Shown: positions 1 through 8,718 of the stretch, piece by piece
Numbering within the stretch: the first letter of the stretch is position 1
Layout: every line of letters starts with the position of its first letter
Source: Nitrospira sp. CR1.3
GTDB taxonomy: Bacteria; Nitrospirota; Nitrospiria; Nitrospirales; Nitrospiraceae
Assembly: GCA_014055525.1 (NCBI GenBank)
Contig: WIAH01000006.1
Span: 124,431-188,430 of the forward strand
DNA: 64,000 bases
Direction of reading: 5' to 3'
Program-made: the position numbers and the translations under genes
The notes under the pieces: generated by a model
Database searches by the model: none
What the model was told of the DNA's origin: nothing
The model's input: the letters and a program-made list of their open reading frames with translations, nothing else

Positions 1-131
1 GCGACCTTCTCCGGCGGGATACCTGCCGGCGGCGGCGCCTCTTTGGCGGAGAAGGCCGCAGACCCGCTCCAGGCGAAGAATGCTAGGAACGTGACGGTTG
101 CGGCATAACGGGAGATTCGGAGACGGTACAT
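1..131 (-). CDS. Secreted protein, N-terminal part only
   Basis: Only the first 43 codons lie in the window. They start at an ATG preceded by the ribosome binding site GGAGGCACC. The product begins with a classical signal peptide: MYRLRISR, then a hydrophobic core, then an Ala-Ser-Ala type cleavage region, then a Pro/Ala-rich linker. It is therefore exported. The start lies 49 bases inside the 3' end of the upstream sensor kinase, so the two are probably co-transcribed and the product may be an extracytoplasmic partner or binding protein for that kinase. The function cannot be read from this fragment. Confidence 0.6.
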   Translation of the reverse strand, partial: MYRLRISRYAATVTFLAFFAWSGSAAFSAKEAPPPAGIPPEKV

Positions 132-2608
132 GGTGCCTCCTTCGACAAGGGTGGCCGGGGCGTCGCCGGAAGCGTGATGATGCAGGAGGTGCCCTGCCCC
201 TCCACGCTCTCCAGGCGGATGTCACCGCCGAACTTTCTGACGATGCGGCGCGCGACGGTCAGACCGAGGCCCGATCCTTCGCCTTGTCCCTTCGTCGTAA
301 AAAACGGGTCGAAGATTTTCGACAGGTGCTGTTTGGGAATGCCCGGTCCCGAGTCGGTGATCGTCGCTGTGACGGATTGGTCCGTCACGGAAGTCGCGAG
401 GCGCAAGGTCCCCCGTCCCTTCATCGCCTGGATGGCGTTGAGAATAAGGTTGTTCAGCGCCTGCCTGAGCTGATCGGGCGACGCGATGACGCAGGTATCC
501 CCCGCGTAGCTCCGCTCGATCGTGAGGGCGGAATCATCCATGTTCGTGGTGAGCGCGGCCAGGGCCTGGTCGAGTTCCCGTTCGAGGAAGACGGTTTGCC
601 GTTGGTCGGATGATTCGCGCGTCGTGACTCCGGTGAAATCCCTGATAATGGACGCCATGCGCCTGCCGTGCTGCACGATGTCCTGCGCGTAGGATTTGAC
701 GCGACCCAGATCTCTTTCTTCCTGAATCGCCTCTCCCAGTCCGAGAATACCGAACAGCGGATTGTTGAGTTCATGGCCGATCCCGGCCGTGAGCACGCCC
801 AGGCTGCCGGATTTTTCCGCCTGGATCAGATTGTCCTGCATGCGGCTGTCGTCGGTCGTGTCGCGAAGCACCAGCCCGACGCGGTCCGATTCCCCCGGTC
901 GCCCGATGACGCGGAACCATTGATAGTGATAGAGGCGGCGCCCCAACTGGATTTCAGCCAGTCGGTTGGCCGGTTCCGTTCCGATTTGAGGCGCCAAGGG
1001 ATCGCGCAGGTTTCGCCGTGATTCCGACGCTGACTCGGCGGCGGATGCAGCAGGCACCGGGACCTGCGCGGTTTGGCTCTCAAGTTCCTGTCTCAGCCGC
1101 TGCCGCTGGGACGCTTCGACCGGAAGAATGTCGAAGAGCCGCGCCGCCGTTTCGCCGTTGCTCTTCAGGTCGAACGTTTCGCGGCCGGTCCGGTTCACAT
1201 ATTGTACCGATTCTTGATCGTCGACGATGAGGATGGGTGTGGGGACGGCATCGAGGATCTGGTCGGTCGATTCCTGCAGGTATTGCACCTCCTGCGTCTT
1301 CAAGGTGACCTGATCGGTCAGGCCCGCGAATGCAGCCTCCAGCTGCCGGTTCATGCGGTTGAATTCCTCGGCCAAGGTCTCGAGCTCATCGCCGGTCTTG
1401 ATCTGGATGGATTGCCGTAATTCTCCGCGGCCGATGGACTGGGCCGCCTCCTGCAACTGGCGGACCGGCGTGACGATGCGGGTGGCCGCCAGATAACCAA
1501 GCGTGGCGAGCAGCGCCACCGCGATCGAACCGAACACGGTCATCCAGGTGAACAGATGTCTGATGGGCCCGAACAGTTCGTCTGATGATTGCCAGACGAA
1601 GGTATGCCACGACCCGACCTCCAGTTCTCCATTGGTGCTCCGGCTGGTTTCAGGAAGCGGAGAAAATCCGATGATGGAGGAAGAGCGCCCCCCATGGCCG
1701 TCGCTCGGCGCCCTTGTCCATCCCGGATTTGGCGGCGTGACGAGCGGAATGATGCTGGCATCCGAAAGGCTGACCCCGGTGGGAAGAATGGGACAGCTCA
1801 TGACGATCCCTCGATGGTCGATCAGCATGACATGCCCGGTCTTCCCGAACCGGATGGGGTGGGTCGAAGGGGAGAAGAACTCCTTGGCGTCGATCACCCG
1901 GTGCAGCACGCCCACGGCTCCGTACCGGAGGCTGTCCATAATCGGCAGGGAGATCGAAAAGGCATAGGTGCCGGCCAGGTCATCGAAATACACATCCTCG
2001 ATATACAGCTTGCCGACGCCTTTGTTATAGGCTCCTTTCCACCAGAGACTCTCGCCGTTGGAGAATTTCGGTCTCGCCGTGAGGGCTGCCACCAGCTGCC
2101 CCTCGATATCCGTGACGAACAGCATCTTTGTGGCGTGGCGGACAACCTGAGGAATGAGTTGATCCGGTTCACTCTTCGCTCCCGTGTAGTATTCACGCAG
2201 GAGGCTGGCGACGGGATTCTCGGTCACGGCTTTGACCGCGGCCGGATCCTTGGAATCCCACTTGGCCTGCTGGCCACCAAGCAAGTCGTACGGGGAGGGT
2301 GTGAGCTGGTTCTGAATGACATCGCGCCGCCGTTCTAGCTCCCGGATGACAATCGGATCTGAAGCGATCCGTGACGTACGCGCGACCTCCTCCGCGACCA
2401 GGATATCGAGCTTTCTCGCGGCTTCCGTGGCCAGGGCCTTGAAACTTTCGCCGCTGACCTCGTGGATCTCCTTGGACCCTTGCCAAAAGGCCATGCCGAG
2501 GCCGACGAGCAGAGGGACGACCCCGACCAGCAGCATCGAGACGATCAGTTTGGTCTGCAGTCTCCATCCGCGGGTCGACGGCGCCGGCCCGCTGTCTGAG
2601 GATTTCAC
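83..2608 (-). CDS. Membrane sensor histidine kinase (Cache-like sensor, HAMP, PAS)
   Basis: This 841-residue kinase has a membrane segment at about 22-44, a large extracytoplasmic sensor region to about 350 resembling a double Cache domain, a second membrane segment at about 358-382, a HAMP linker (VTPVRQLQEAAQSIGRGEL), a PAS domain from about 450, and a HisKA/HATPase core. The phosphoacceptor is His612 in GHELNNPLFG. The N box (NLILNAIQAM), G1 box (DSGPGIP) and G2 box (GSGLGL) are intact, so it should be active. Its start overlaps the end of the next kinase upstream by 4 bases (ATGA). It is the third gene of a minus-strand operon that starts with a lone receiver, its likely phosphotransfer partner. 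Confidence 0.93.
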   Translation of the reverse strand: MKSSDSGPAPSTRGWRLQTKLIVSMLLVGVVPLLVGLGMAFWQGSKEIHEVSGESFKALATEAARKLDILVAEEVARTSRIASDPIVIRELERRRDVIQNQLTPSPYDLLGGQQAKWDSKDPAAVKAVTENPVASLLREYYTGAKSEPDQLIPQVVRHATKMLFVTDIEGQLVAALTARPKFSNGESLWWKGAYNKGVGKLYIEDVYFDDLAGTYAFSISLPIMDSLRYGAVGVLHRVIDAKEFFSPSTHPIRFGKTGHVMLIDHRGIVMSCPILPTGVSLSDASIIPLVTPPNPGWTRAPSDGHGGRSSSIIGFSPLPETSRSTNGELEVGSWHTFVWQSSDELFGPIRHLFTWMTVFGSIAVALLATLGYLAATRIVTPVRQLQEAAQSIGRGELRQSIQIKTGDELETLAEEFNRMNRQLEAAFAGLTDQVTLKTQEVQYLQESTDQILDAVPTPILIVDDQESVQYVNRTGRETFDLKSNGETAARLFDILPVEASQRQRLRQELESQTAQVPVPAASAAESASESRRNLRDPLAPQIGTEPANRLAEIQLGRRLYHYQWFRVIGRPGESDRVGLVLRDTTDDSRMQDNLIQAEKSGSLGVLTAGIGHELNNPLFGILGLGEAIQEERDLGRVKSYAQDIVQHGRRMASIIRDFTGVTTRESSDQRQTVFLERELDQALAALTTNMDDSALTIERSYAGDTCVIASPDQLRQALNNLILNAIQAMKGRGTLRLATSVTDQSVTATITDSGPGIPKQHLSKIFDPFFTTKGQGEGSGLGLTVARRIVRKFGGDIRLESVEGQGTSCIITLPATPRPPLSKEAPCTVSESPVMPQPSRS

Positions 2609-3708
2609 GGCGGAGCCTCTTCCGACGAAGGTAATGTGATCGTGATCGTCGTTCCTTCGTCCACACGGCTGTCCACGGCGATCTTACCGATCATTTTGTT
2701 GACGATGGTCTTTACGTTATAGAGCCCCAACCCAGTGCCTTTCCCCGGCCCTTTTGTAGTAAAGAACGGCTCGAAGATCCGGCTCAACACCTCCGGCGGC
2801 ATGCCGCAGCCCGTATCGGCGATGCTCACGCTGGTCGCGCCGCCGCCTGCTCTTGTCGTCATCGTCAATGTGCCGCCTCCCTGATCCATCGCGTGGACCG
2901 CATTGGTGATGAGGTTGACGAACACATGCAGGAGCTCGTCCGGATTGCCCTTCACGTCGACGCCGGCCTCGTACTGTTTGACGACCGTGATGTCGTGGAA
3001 GCTGGCCGCATATCGGGCGATTTTGAGCGCTTCGTCCAATATGCCGTTCAGCCAGACCACGACGTCGTCGCGGGCGGACGTCTTGCGCGCATACTGAGTG
3101 AGGTCCCGGCTGATGGCGCTGGTCCGCTTCACCGCCTCCACGATCTCCATGGCCTGCTCATGGACGGTCTTGATGTCGGTCTCGTCCACCAGATTTTCAG
3201 CCAGTCCGAGAATCAACTGGAGGGGATTGTTGATGTCATGAGCGATGCCGGCGGCGAAGTGGCCGATGCCCGCCAGCTTTTCCGCATGAAACAATTCGGC
3301 TTGAAGATTGGCTTCGTGGCGGACCAGCTCCCAGAGGACTCGCGAGGCTGTTCCACTCAACACGTCGGCGCCCGGGCGTCGATGAAGATGGATGACCCGC
3401 TCCATCTGGGGGTCGCCGGTGACGTCCATGATCAGGTTGACGCCGTGGTTGGCGATCAATTCTTCGGCCTGTTCCGTGACGGGGATTTTGAGATCGCGGG
3501 CGCGCTGAAGGCCCGGCGCCTGGCTGTCGCGGTCGGCAATGCCGATGATCTCAATCGAGGGGATCCGATAGAGCAGATCGAGCAGTGCGGTCCCTCCGCG
3601 TCCGGCCCCGAGGATCGCCACTTTGGTCGGCGCAAGGGTCGATACCACCGCGCTGTCCGTCAAGTCCCGCACGGGGCTTCTCCAGAAGGATGGGGAGGAC
3701 CGTTCCAC
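2605..3708 (-). CDS. Soluble histidine kinase with N-terminal Rossmann-like domain
   Basis: This 367-residue protein has no membrane segment. Residues 26-140 look like a dinucleotide-binding Rossmann fold: [14 protein letters not shown] at the start, [11 protein letters not shown] as the second strand, then [12 protein letters not shown] HisKA/HATPase module follows with phosphoacceptor His157 in [10 protein letters not shown] box [11 protein letters not shown]1 DTGCGMP and G2 GTGLGL. A Rossmann module in the sensor position suggests the kinase reads NAD(H), NADP(H) or another nucleotide. That is inference from the fold. It lies 38 bases after the receiver gene and overlaps the following kinase by 4 bases. 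Confidence 0.9.
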   Translation of the reverse strand: MERSSPSFWRSPVRDLTDSAVVSTLAPTKVAILGAGRGGTALLDLLYRIPSIEIIGIADRDSQAPGLQRARDLKIPVTEQAEELIANHGVNLIMDVTGDPQMERVIHLHRRPGADVLSGTASRVLWELVRHEANLQAELFHAEKLAGIGHFAAGIAHDINNPLQLILGLAENLVDETDIKTVHEQAMEIVEAVKRTSAISRDLTQYARKTSARDDVVVWLNGILDEALKIARYAASFHDITVVKQYEAGVDVKGNPDELLHVFVNLITNAVHAMDQGGGTLTMTTRAGGGATSVSIADTGCGMPPEVLSRIFEPFFTTKGPGKGTGLGLYNVKTIVNKMIGKIAVDSRVDEGTTITITLPSSEEAPP

Positions 3709-3746
3709 GACCCTCCCCTGGACATCCTAGGCGTTCTACGCACTGA

Positions 3747-4181
3747 TTACAAATGGGCGAGTTCGCGCTGATCCATCGCTCGCGCGACCGATTCGCGGAG
3801 CTTCTCTCCCTCGACCGGTTTCACGAGATAGTCGACGACGCCCTGGCGCAGCATCGAGGTCGCCATGTCCGTATCCGGGAATCCCGTCAGGACGATGAGC
3901 GGCACACGGGGGTAATTGCTGCGGAAGTAGGCGATAGCTTCGACGCCGTTGATCTTCGGCATGCGAATGTCGCAAATCACGACATCGAGGAGCAGCCTGT
4001 TTTCGCCGGCATTGATGGTCTCGATCGCCTTCTCGCCGTTCTCGGCCTCCAGCACATCATACCCTGCCTTTTGCAGAGTCATGCGCACCACCTTTCGGAT
4101 GTCCGCTTCGTCGTCAACGACGAGGATGCGCCCATTGGTGGCCTTGTCTCCCATGAAAAATCCAGATGTGAATTCCGCCAT
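3747..4181 (-). CDS. Single-domain response regulator (CheY-like receiver)
   Basis: The 144 residues hold one receiver domain and no output domain. The acidic pair is in VVDDEAD (Asp23, Asp24), the phosphoacceptor is Asp71 in VICDIRMP, the switch Thr lies in VLTGFPDT and the conserved Lys is Lys121 in LVKPVEG. The start is set by AAGGAGG upstream of the ATG. It is the first gene of the operon with two kinases, so it probably relays or balances phosphate between them, or acts by protein contact. Confidence 0.93.
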   Translation of the reverse strand: MAEFTSGFFMGDKATNGRILVVDDEADIRKVVRMTLQKAGYDVLEAENGEKAIETINAGENRLLLDVVICDIRMPKINGVEAIAYFRSNYPRVPLIVLTGFPDTDMATSMLRQGVVDYLVKPVEGEKLRESVARAMDQRELAHL

Positions 4182-4433
4182 GATGTCCTCCTTGTGAATG
4201 ATGAGTTCCAGGTTGCGGTTTTGATTTCCCTCGACGGCCCTGTCTCCTGCCTACGGGGGAGAGCAACCGGTGTGCCACTGCAGGTAACGCTCAGACTGGC
4301 TGATTCTCGCGGGCTTATGCGCAACTGACGGTAGAGGCCCACATGCCGAGTGGTTCGTATCCACCATCGTAGAGTGAAATGCACCACCAGAAGCCTTTTC
4401 CTTGTTCGCCGGCATCATTCTCTTCATGATGCT

Positions 4434-4508
4434 TCACCAGATGCGTCGAAGTAGGAGCAAGGAACTGAGCAACACGCTCACGGCTGTCAGGGTCATGATG
4501 GTGGACAT
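4434..4508 (-). CDS. Possible 24-residue hydrophobic microprotein
   Basis: A 25-codon reading frame follows a strong ribosome binding site (GAGGAGG, 5-6 bases before ATG). The product starts MSTIMTLTAVSVLLSS and ends with a Leu run and Arg-Arg-Ile-Trp, a single short membrane-spanning helix with a positive end. It lies alone upstream of the receiver-kinase operon. The ribosome site and composition support translation. No family is recognised and it could be a chance frame. Confidence 0.35.
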   Translation of the reverse strand: MSTIMTLTAVSVLLSSLLLLRRIW

Positions 4509-4795
4509 GGGATGCCTCCTCTCAGAGTTTCTTTATCTAACGGACCGCTATACCAAGATTCATACCACAGGAAGAATTTCTCACCCGTTCGCTAAGTCGG
4601 CTTCTTTCCTGACGGTTTTTGAATTGACTCGGTCCATCGTGGAGGATCTGACGTCATCGTGGGGGGATCAAAATCGATTCAATGTGAATCTGTTCCATGC
4701 CTCCAATTGACTCCGGGCCTTTGCCGGCGAAGAGCCCCCGGTGGAAATTGCCTTTATCAAAGCTGCTACGGTATTCTCTCGCCAGAGAAGGCATT

Positions 4796-5035
4796 GTGAT
4801 TACCGCTGAGACATTGACCGACTACATCAAGCGCGCGATGCCGGATGCTGCCGTGACGATGACGGACCGGACCGGGACGATGGATCACCTAAAAGTCATC
4901 GTGATCTCAGAGGCATTTCGAGGGAAGAATCTGCTCGACCGGCATCGCTTGATCTATCAGGCGCTTGATGTTCCGTTAAAAGACGGGCGTATCCATGCCC
5001 TGGAACTCACGGCGCGGACAAAGGACGAATCATAG
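4796..5035 (+). CDS. BolA/IbaG-family protein
   Basis: The product is 79 residues from the GTG at 4796. It matches the BolA fold: VITAETLTDYIKRAMPDAAV, then strand MDHLKVIVISEAF, then LLDRHRLIYQAL with the family's invariant RHR-type His, then IHALELTARTK. BolA-like proteins bind monothiol glutaredoxins, sharing a 2Fe-2S cluster through this His, and work in iron-sulfur delivery. The partner gene follows after 9 bases. An ATG at 4697 in the same frame would add 33 residues with no family match. The GTG has GAGAAGG just upstream and gives the usual family length. Confidence 0.85.
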   Translation: MITAETLTDYIKRAMPDAAVTMTDRTGTMDHLKVIVISEAFRGKNLLDRHRLIYQALDVPLKDGRIHALELTARTKDES

Positions 5036-5044
5036 GAGGGGACC

Positions 5045-5368
5045 ATGGCCGACCAGATCCAGGACGAAATCCAAAAAGAAATCGCGGCGAATAAAATTCT
5101 GATCTACGGCAAGGGCACGAAGACCATGCCGATGTGCGGATTCACCAGGGAGACGATGCAGTTTTTCGACAAGTACGGCTATCCGTATGAGTTGATAGAT
5201 GTTCTCTCGCAGCCGGCCAAGCGCGAGGCGCTGACTAAGATGACGAACTGGCCCACCCTTCCAAAAGTCTTCATCGACGGGCAGTTCTACGGCGACACGG
5301 ATATCCTGGATCCGATGGCGGCCAAAGGTGAGATAGAGCCGCTGCTGAAGAAAGCCTTCGGAAAGTAG
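5045..5368 (+). CDS. grxD: Monothiol glutaredoxin (Grx4/GrxD type)
   Basis: The 107-residue product is a CGFS-class monothiol glutaredoxin. Its Fe-S binding cysteine is Cys31 in MPMCGFT, with Thr in place of the usual Ser. The family's WPTLPKVFIDGQFYGDTDIL motif, which contributes to glutathione binding, is complete. The class carries 2Fe-2S clusters to target proteins together with BolA partners, and a BolA gene lies 9 bases upstream. A strong AGGAGG precedes the ATG. The pair is one transcription unit. Confidence 0.92.
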   Translation: MADQIQDEIQKEIAANKILIYGKGTKTMPMCGFTRETMQFFDKYGYPYELIDVLSQPAKREALTKMTNWPTLPKVFIDGQFYGDTDILDPMAAKGEIEPLLKKAFGK

Positions 5369-5839
5369 CTGGGCAGCGCGAAGTCGCTTCGCTCCGGTGC
5401 GGGCTCGCCTAGCTGCTGTAGCTGCCGGGAAACCGGCTGCGGTTCCCCCCATCCCCCAAATCAGAATTTGGAGGTCTCCGATCAGCACCTATCGCTATTG
5501 CAGAAAGGCGCTGTCGGACCTCGCTCGGTTTCCCGGCTCGCACATCAGCGTGGCTTGCCCGCAAGGTCGCTGCACGACTTCTGCGCTCCCACGCTGGGAG
5601 GGTGGACATAGGTTGCGGCAAGTTGTGTCCCGCTCCCTCCGGTGATGTCGGCGACAGTTCCGCCCGGCTGCCTGTTGCCAGGATTCAGCAGCGGTGGGGG
5701 AGGGAGAATGGAAGCGGCAGCGCGAAGTCGTTTCGCTCCGGTGCGCACATCGCACTGCTCACCCGCAAGGTCGCTGCACGTCATTGCGCTGTCGCATGCA
5801 GGATAGATAGGTCGAAATGAAGGGCGGAGAGTTGTCTGA
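5369..5839. repeat. Intergenic region with two copies of a composite repeat
   Basis: No gene is supported in these 471 bases. A 30-bp unit at 5372-5401 recurs at 5716-5745 with one mismatch. A second unit, CCCGCAAGGTCGCTGCACG, occurs at 5558-5576 and 5762-5780. Both arrays end in a related TGCGCT stretch. The open frames here have no ribosome site or recognisable product. The pattern fits a degraded duplicated intergenic element. Confidence 0.6.
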
Positions 5840-7558
5840 CTACTTTGCCGCAGGTTTGGTTTTCGGAGCGGAGAGTCCCTGCGCAATGCCGAGCAAAGCG
5901 TAGGCTTTGTCGGATGGGGATGGCAGCGCGCGTGCCCAGACGAGGGCTTGTGACGTCCGTCCGGCCTGCACTTGAATGGCACCGATGTCCTGGATCAGCC
6001 TGAATCTGTCTGACGAATTGGTCAGTCCGTCGGCCGTGGCGACGGCGGTCCGCAGATCGCCTTTTCCGGCCTGGGCTTTGGCCTGAGCTTCCAGGGCGAG
6101 ACGGACTGAGTTGTCTATATCTCTCAGGTCCTGCAATCGCCGGCGATCCTCTTCGCTCAAATGCTCTTGAGGCAGTTGCGACAGGCGCAGGAGTTCTTTC
6201 TTTCTGGTTCCCCGCTGCTGCTCAGTTTCGACGAGAAGCAGAGTGGCCTTGGCTCCCTGGATGTCTCCGGAATCCGCCTGAGCTTCTGCGACTCTGGCAT
6301 AAAGGAGCCGGTGTCGTGGCCTGAGGTCCTCGAAGTTTCCGACGGCCTGGCGCGCCTCCTTCGCTCGGCCCGATTTGGCCAGTTCGGCTAGGACATCTCC
6401 CACCGCTGATTCATAACTGTCGTGAGCATCGCGCACCGTCTCGTCGTCTCGCTTCAACAGCAGCGAGGTATTGAAGGCGCCCTTCGCCTCTCCCTGCCTG
6501 GCTTGCGCCTTTACGATATCGTGGACGGCCGATCTCCGATAAGTATCCATTTCAATTGACTTGGCCGTTTCGATCGCGGTGAAGGTCTCTCCCGCTTCCG
6601 CCATGGCCGCCGCGATTTGCCGAAGGACATCGGCCTTCGCCGCCTCATTCACGGTTGACGAAGCGGCGGTGGCGGCCTCCTGTAGGAGCCCCGCCGCCAT
6701 GGGCTTCGCCCCTGCCGTGATGTGATAGCGCGCGAGTTCCAAGAGGGCGCTTGCCTTCGCATGGCCGGGATTGATGGCCGAGGCGGTGAGTTGCGCCGCC
6801 GTGAGGCGCCCCTGTTCTTTCTGCGCGCGGACGATTCCCCATTGGGCGTACCGCTGGAGTCCTTCATCCAGTTCGGAGATGATCCTCAACGCTCCCGGCA
6901 TATCTCCGGCCCGTACTCGCCCGCCGACAATGCTCATGAGGACTGAAGGATCTTCATTCGCGATCGCGGCGGCGGTTTGCGCGGCCGCGGCGATATCGCC
7001 CTGTTTCGCTTGCGCCTCGGCGATTTTTCCCATGGCTACACCAATGACGGCAGGCAGGCGCTCTCTAGACTGGTCCTTCATTTGAGACACGACGCGCAGG
7101 GCCTCCTCCGTCTTGCCCGCAGTCGCGTAGGCGATCGCGAGGTACCCCCGGGCATCGGTCGCGGCCAGTTTCCCCCGGCGCGACGAGTGGCCTTCGATGC
7201 GGATCTCCGCGTACATTCGTTCGGTCTCGTCGATGTTGCCGGCCCTGGCGTAGACCAGAGCCAAGGCGGCAAAATGGTCTGGTCTGTTCGGCAGATTCGG
7301 AAACGTCTTGAGGGAATCCTCCGCTCCCGCCGGATCGAGCTCGATTTGAGCTCGTAGAATTCCCTCCAATGCCGGTAGTCGCTCGGTCGGTTCCTGAATC
7401 GCCGCCGCCACCGTTCTTGCTTCGTGAAGGATCTTTGCCGGTTGAGCCTGCTTGTTTCCTGCTCCAGGGCTGGCGCGACCGGTCGAGAGGGACAGAACGA
7501 GGAGGGCGATTGTGGCGAGGACGAGAGCGACAGGCTGGCCGGCTCTTCGATCGATCAT
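5840..7558 (-). CDS. Exported TPR/helical-repeat protein
   Basis: From the ATG at 7558 the product has 572 residues: a signal peptide (MIDRRAGQPVALVL, hydrophobic core, ASPGAG), then about 500 residues of alpha-helical repeats rich in Ala with recurring patterns such as ALALVYARAGNIDETERMY, AIAYATAGKTEEALRVV and AEAQADSGDIQGAKATL, typical of TPR units. It is probably a periplasmic scaffold. The ATG overlaps the stop codon of the zinc-ribbon gene upstream (ATGA), which favours it over the in-frame TTG at 7582. Binding partners are unknown. Confidence 0.8.
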   Translation of the reverse strand: MIDRRAGQPVALVLATIALLVLSLSTGRASPGAGNKQAQPAKILHEARTVAAAIQEPTERLPALEGILRAQIELDPAGAEDSLKTFPNLPNRPDHFAALALVYARAGNIDETERMYAEIRIEGHSSRRGKLAATDARGYLAIAYATAGKTEEALRVVSQMKDQSRERLPAVIGVAMGKIAEAQAKQGDIAAAAQTAAAIANEDPSVLMSIVGGRVRAGDMPGALRIISELDEGLQRYAQWGIVRAQKEQGRLTAAQLTASAINPGHAKASALLELARYHITAGAKPMAAGLLQEAATAASSTVNEAAKADVLRQIAAAMAEAGETFTAIETAKSIEMDTYRRSAVHDIVKAQARQGEAKGAFNTSLLLKRDDETVRDAHDSYESAVGDVLAELAKSGRAKEARQAVGNFEDLRPRHRLLYARVAEAQADSGDIQGAKATLLLVETEQQRGTRKKELLRLSQLPQEHLSEEDRRRLQDLRDIDNSVRLALEAQAKAQAGKGDLRTAVATADGLTNSSDRFRLIQDIGAIQVQAGRTSQALVWARALPSPSDKAYALLGIAQGLSAPKTKPAAK

Positions 7559-7959
7559 CGTTTGGCTTCGGGAGGTGGCCAATTCATCTCCGTGTGCCTG
7601 CCGCAGTAAAAGCAGGAGAGGCGATAGCGGGCCTTGCGTCGCGGATTCGGCAGCGAGGTGAAGGTAATCGGGGTGTCATCGAAGGGACAGGTCGGTTGAT
7701 CGTGCAGCAGATGCACCTCGGCCATCATCGTGATTGACGCGACATCCCACTGCGGCGCCGGCTCTTCCTTCCCCGTGATCTGCTCCTTCCCATGGCATCG
7801 TTCGCATTGAGCTTCAAAGTTCTTGATGCGGGCGTTGTGCGCGGTCAGATCGGTCACTTCCATCGGCCCGCCGCATCCCGGTCTGGCGCAGGTCAGATGT
7901 TCGTGTTGAAGCGCTTGAACGAACCGCCGATGTCCCACCCGTTCCTGCTCCGATTTCAT
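7555..7959 (-). CDS. Zinc-ribbon protein of unknown function
   Basis: The 134-residue product has cysteines in zinc-ribbon spacing: Cys24/Cys29 (CARPGC) with Cys52/Cys55 (CERC), and a second set Cys91, Cys116 and Cys119 (CFYC) with nearby His. It has no signal peptide or membrane helix, so it is probably cytosolic and may bind nucleic acid or protein. It is translationally coupled to the TPR protein by a 4-base overlap and follows the SDR gene by 12 bases. I do not recognise the family. Confidence 0.75.
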   Translation of the reverse strand: MKSEQERVGHRRFVQALQHEHLTCARPGCGGPMEVTDLTAHNARIKNFEAQCERCHGKEQITGKEEPAPQWDVASITMMAEVHLLHDQPTCPFDDTPITFTSLPNPRRKARYRLSCFYCGRHTEMNWPPPEAKR

Positions 7960-7971
7960 GAAATCCCTCCT

Positions 7972-8718
7972 CTATATTCCCCAAGCCCCGCTGATCTGAA
8001 TGTTGGCGCCGTTGACGTACCGTGCCTCGTCGCTCAAGAGGAAGCGGACTGCGGCGACGATGTCGTCGACCGTGCCGATGTAGCCTGCGGGAATCCGTTT
8101 CGTCATGCCGGCCAGTTCCTCGGGCGGCGCGCTGCCGGAGTCGATGAAGCCCGGTGAAACGGCGTTCACGGTGATGCCATGGGGCGCAAGCAGCTTCGCC
8201 AGCGTACGTGTGAGGATCAGCACGCCGGCCTTCGCAATGTAGTGCGCCGTCACGTCCGGTTGAGAAATCATCTGATCGGCGTTGGCCATGCTGAAATTAA
8301 TGATGCGGCCGGATTTTCTGGCTTTCATCCCCGAGGCTACCGCCTGCGCCAGATAGAAGATGGGGTGGAGATTGCCGTCGAACATCTCATTCCAGCCCTC
8401 GACCGTTTCGTCGAACAGGTTCACGCGGTGGTAGGGCCCGGCGCCGTTGATCAGCGCATCGATCCGGCCCCATTCCCTCTCGACCAGGGCTGCGAAGTCT
8501 CTCGCGGCCACCGGGTCCGACACGTCGCATCGTCGCGCGAGAACCTGGCCTCCCCGTTCCATGACGGCGCGGGCGGTCGCTTCCGCGTCCACCGAACTCG
8601 TTCGATAACAGATCGCGACGTTCCATTTCTGCGCGGCAAGATCCAGCGCAATGCCGCGACCGATCCCTTTGGCGCCGCCGGTGATGAGTGCAACCCGGGA
8701 AGTCATGACGACACCCAT
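7972..8718 (-). CDS. Short-chain dehydrogenase/reductase (FabG-like)
   Basis: The product is a classical SDR of about 248 residues. It has the cofactor motif VALITGGAKGIGRG, the NAG-type motif (LINGAGPY), the active-site Ser region (IINFSMANAD) and the catalytic YIAKAG (Tyr-x-x-x-Lys), followed by ITVNAVSPGFIDS. It should reduce a keto group or oxidise an alcohol with NAD(P)H. The substrate is not evident. The ATG at 8718 overlaps the upstream stop codon (TAATG). The ATG at 8706 (MTSRVAL) is equally possible. Confidence 0.88.
   Translation of the reverse strand: MGVVMTSRVALITGGAKGIGRGIALDLAAQKWNVAICYRTSSVDAEATARAVMERGGQVLARRCDVSDPVAARDFAALVEREWGRIDALINGAGPYHRVNLFDETVEGWNEMFDGNLHPIFYLAQAVASGMKARKSGRIINFSMANADQMISQPDVTAHYIAKAGVLILTRTLAKLLAPHGITVNAVSPGFIDSGSAPPEELAGMTKRIPAGYIGTVDDIVAAVRFLLSDEARYVNGANIQISGAWGI

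Noticed and set aside
4251..4367. 38-codon minus-strand frame (MVDTNHSACG) upstream of the receiver gene
   Set aside because: No ribosome site and no protein-like features.
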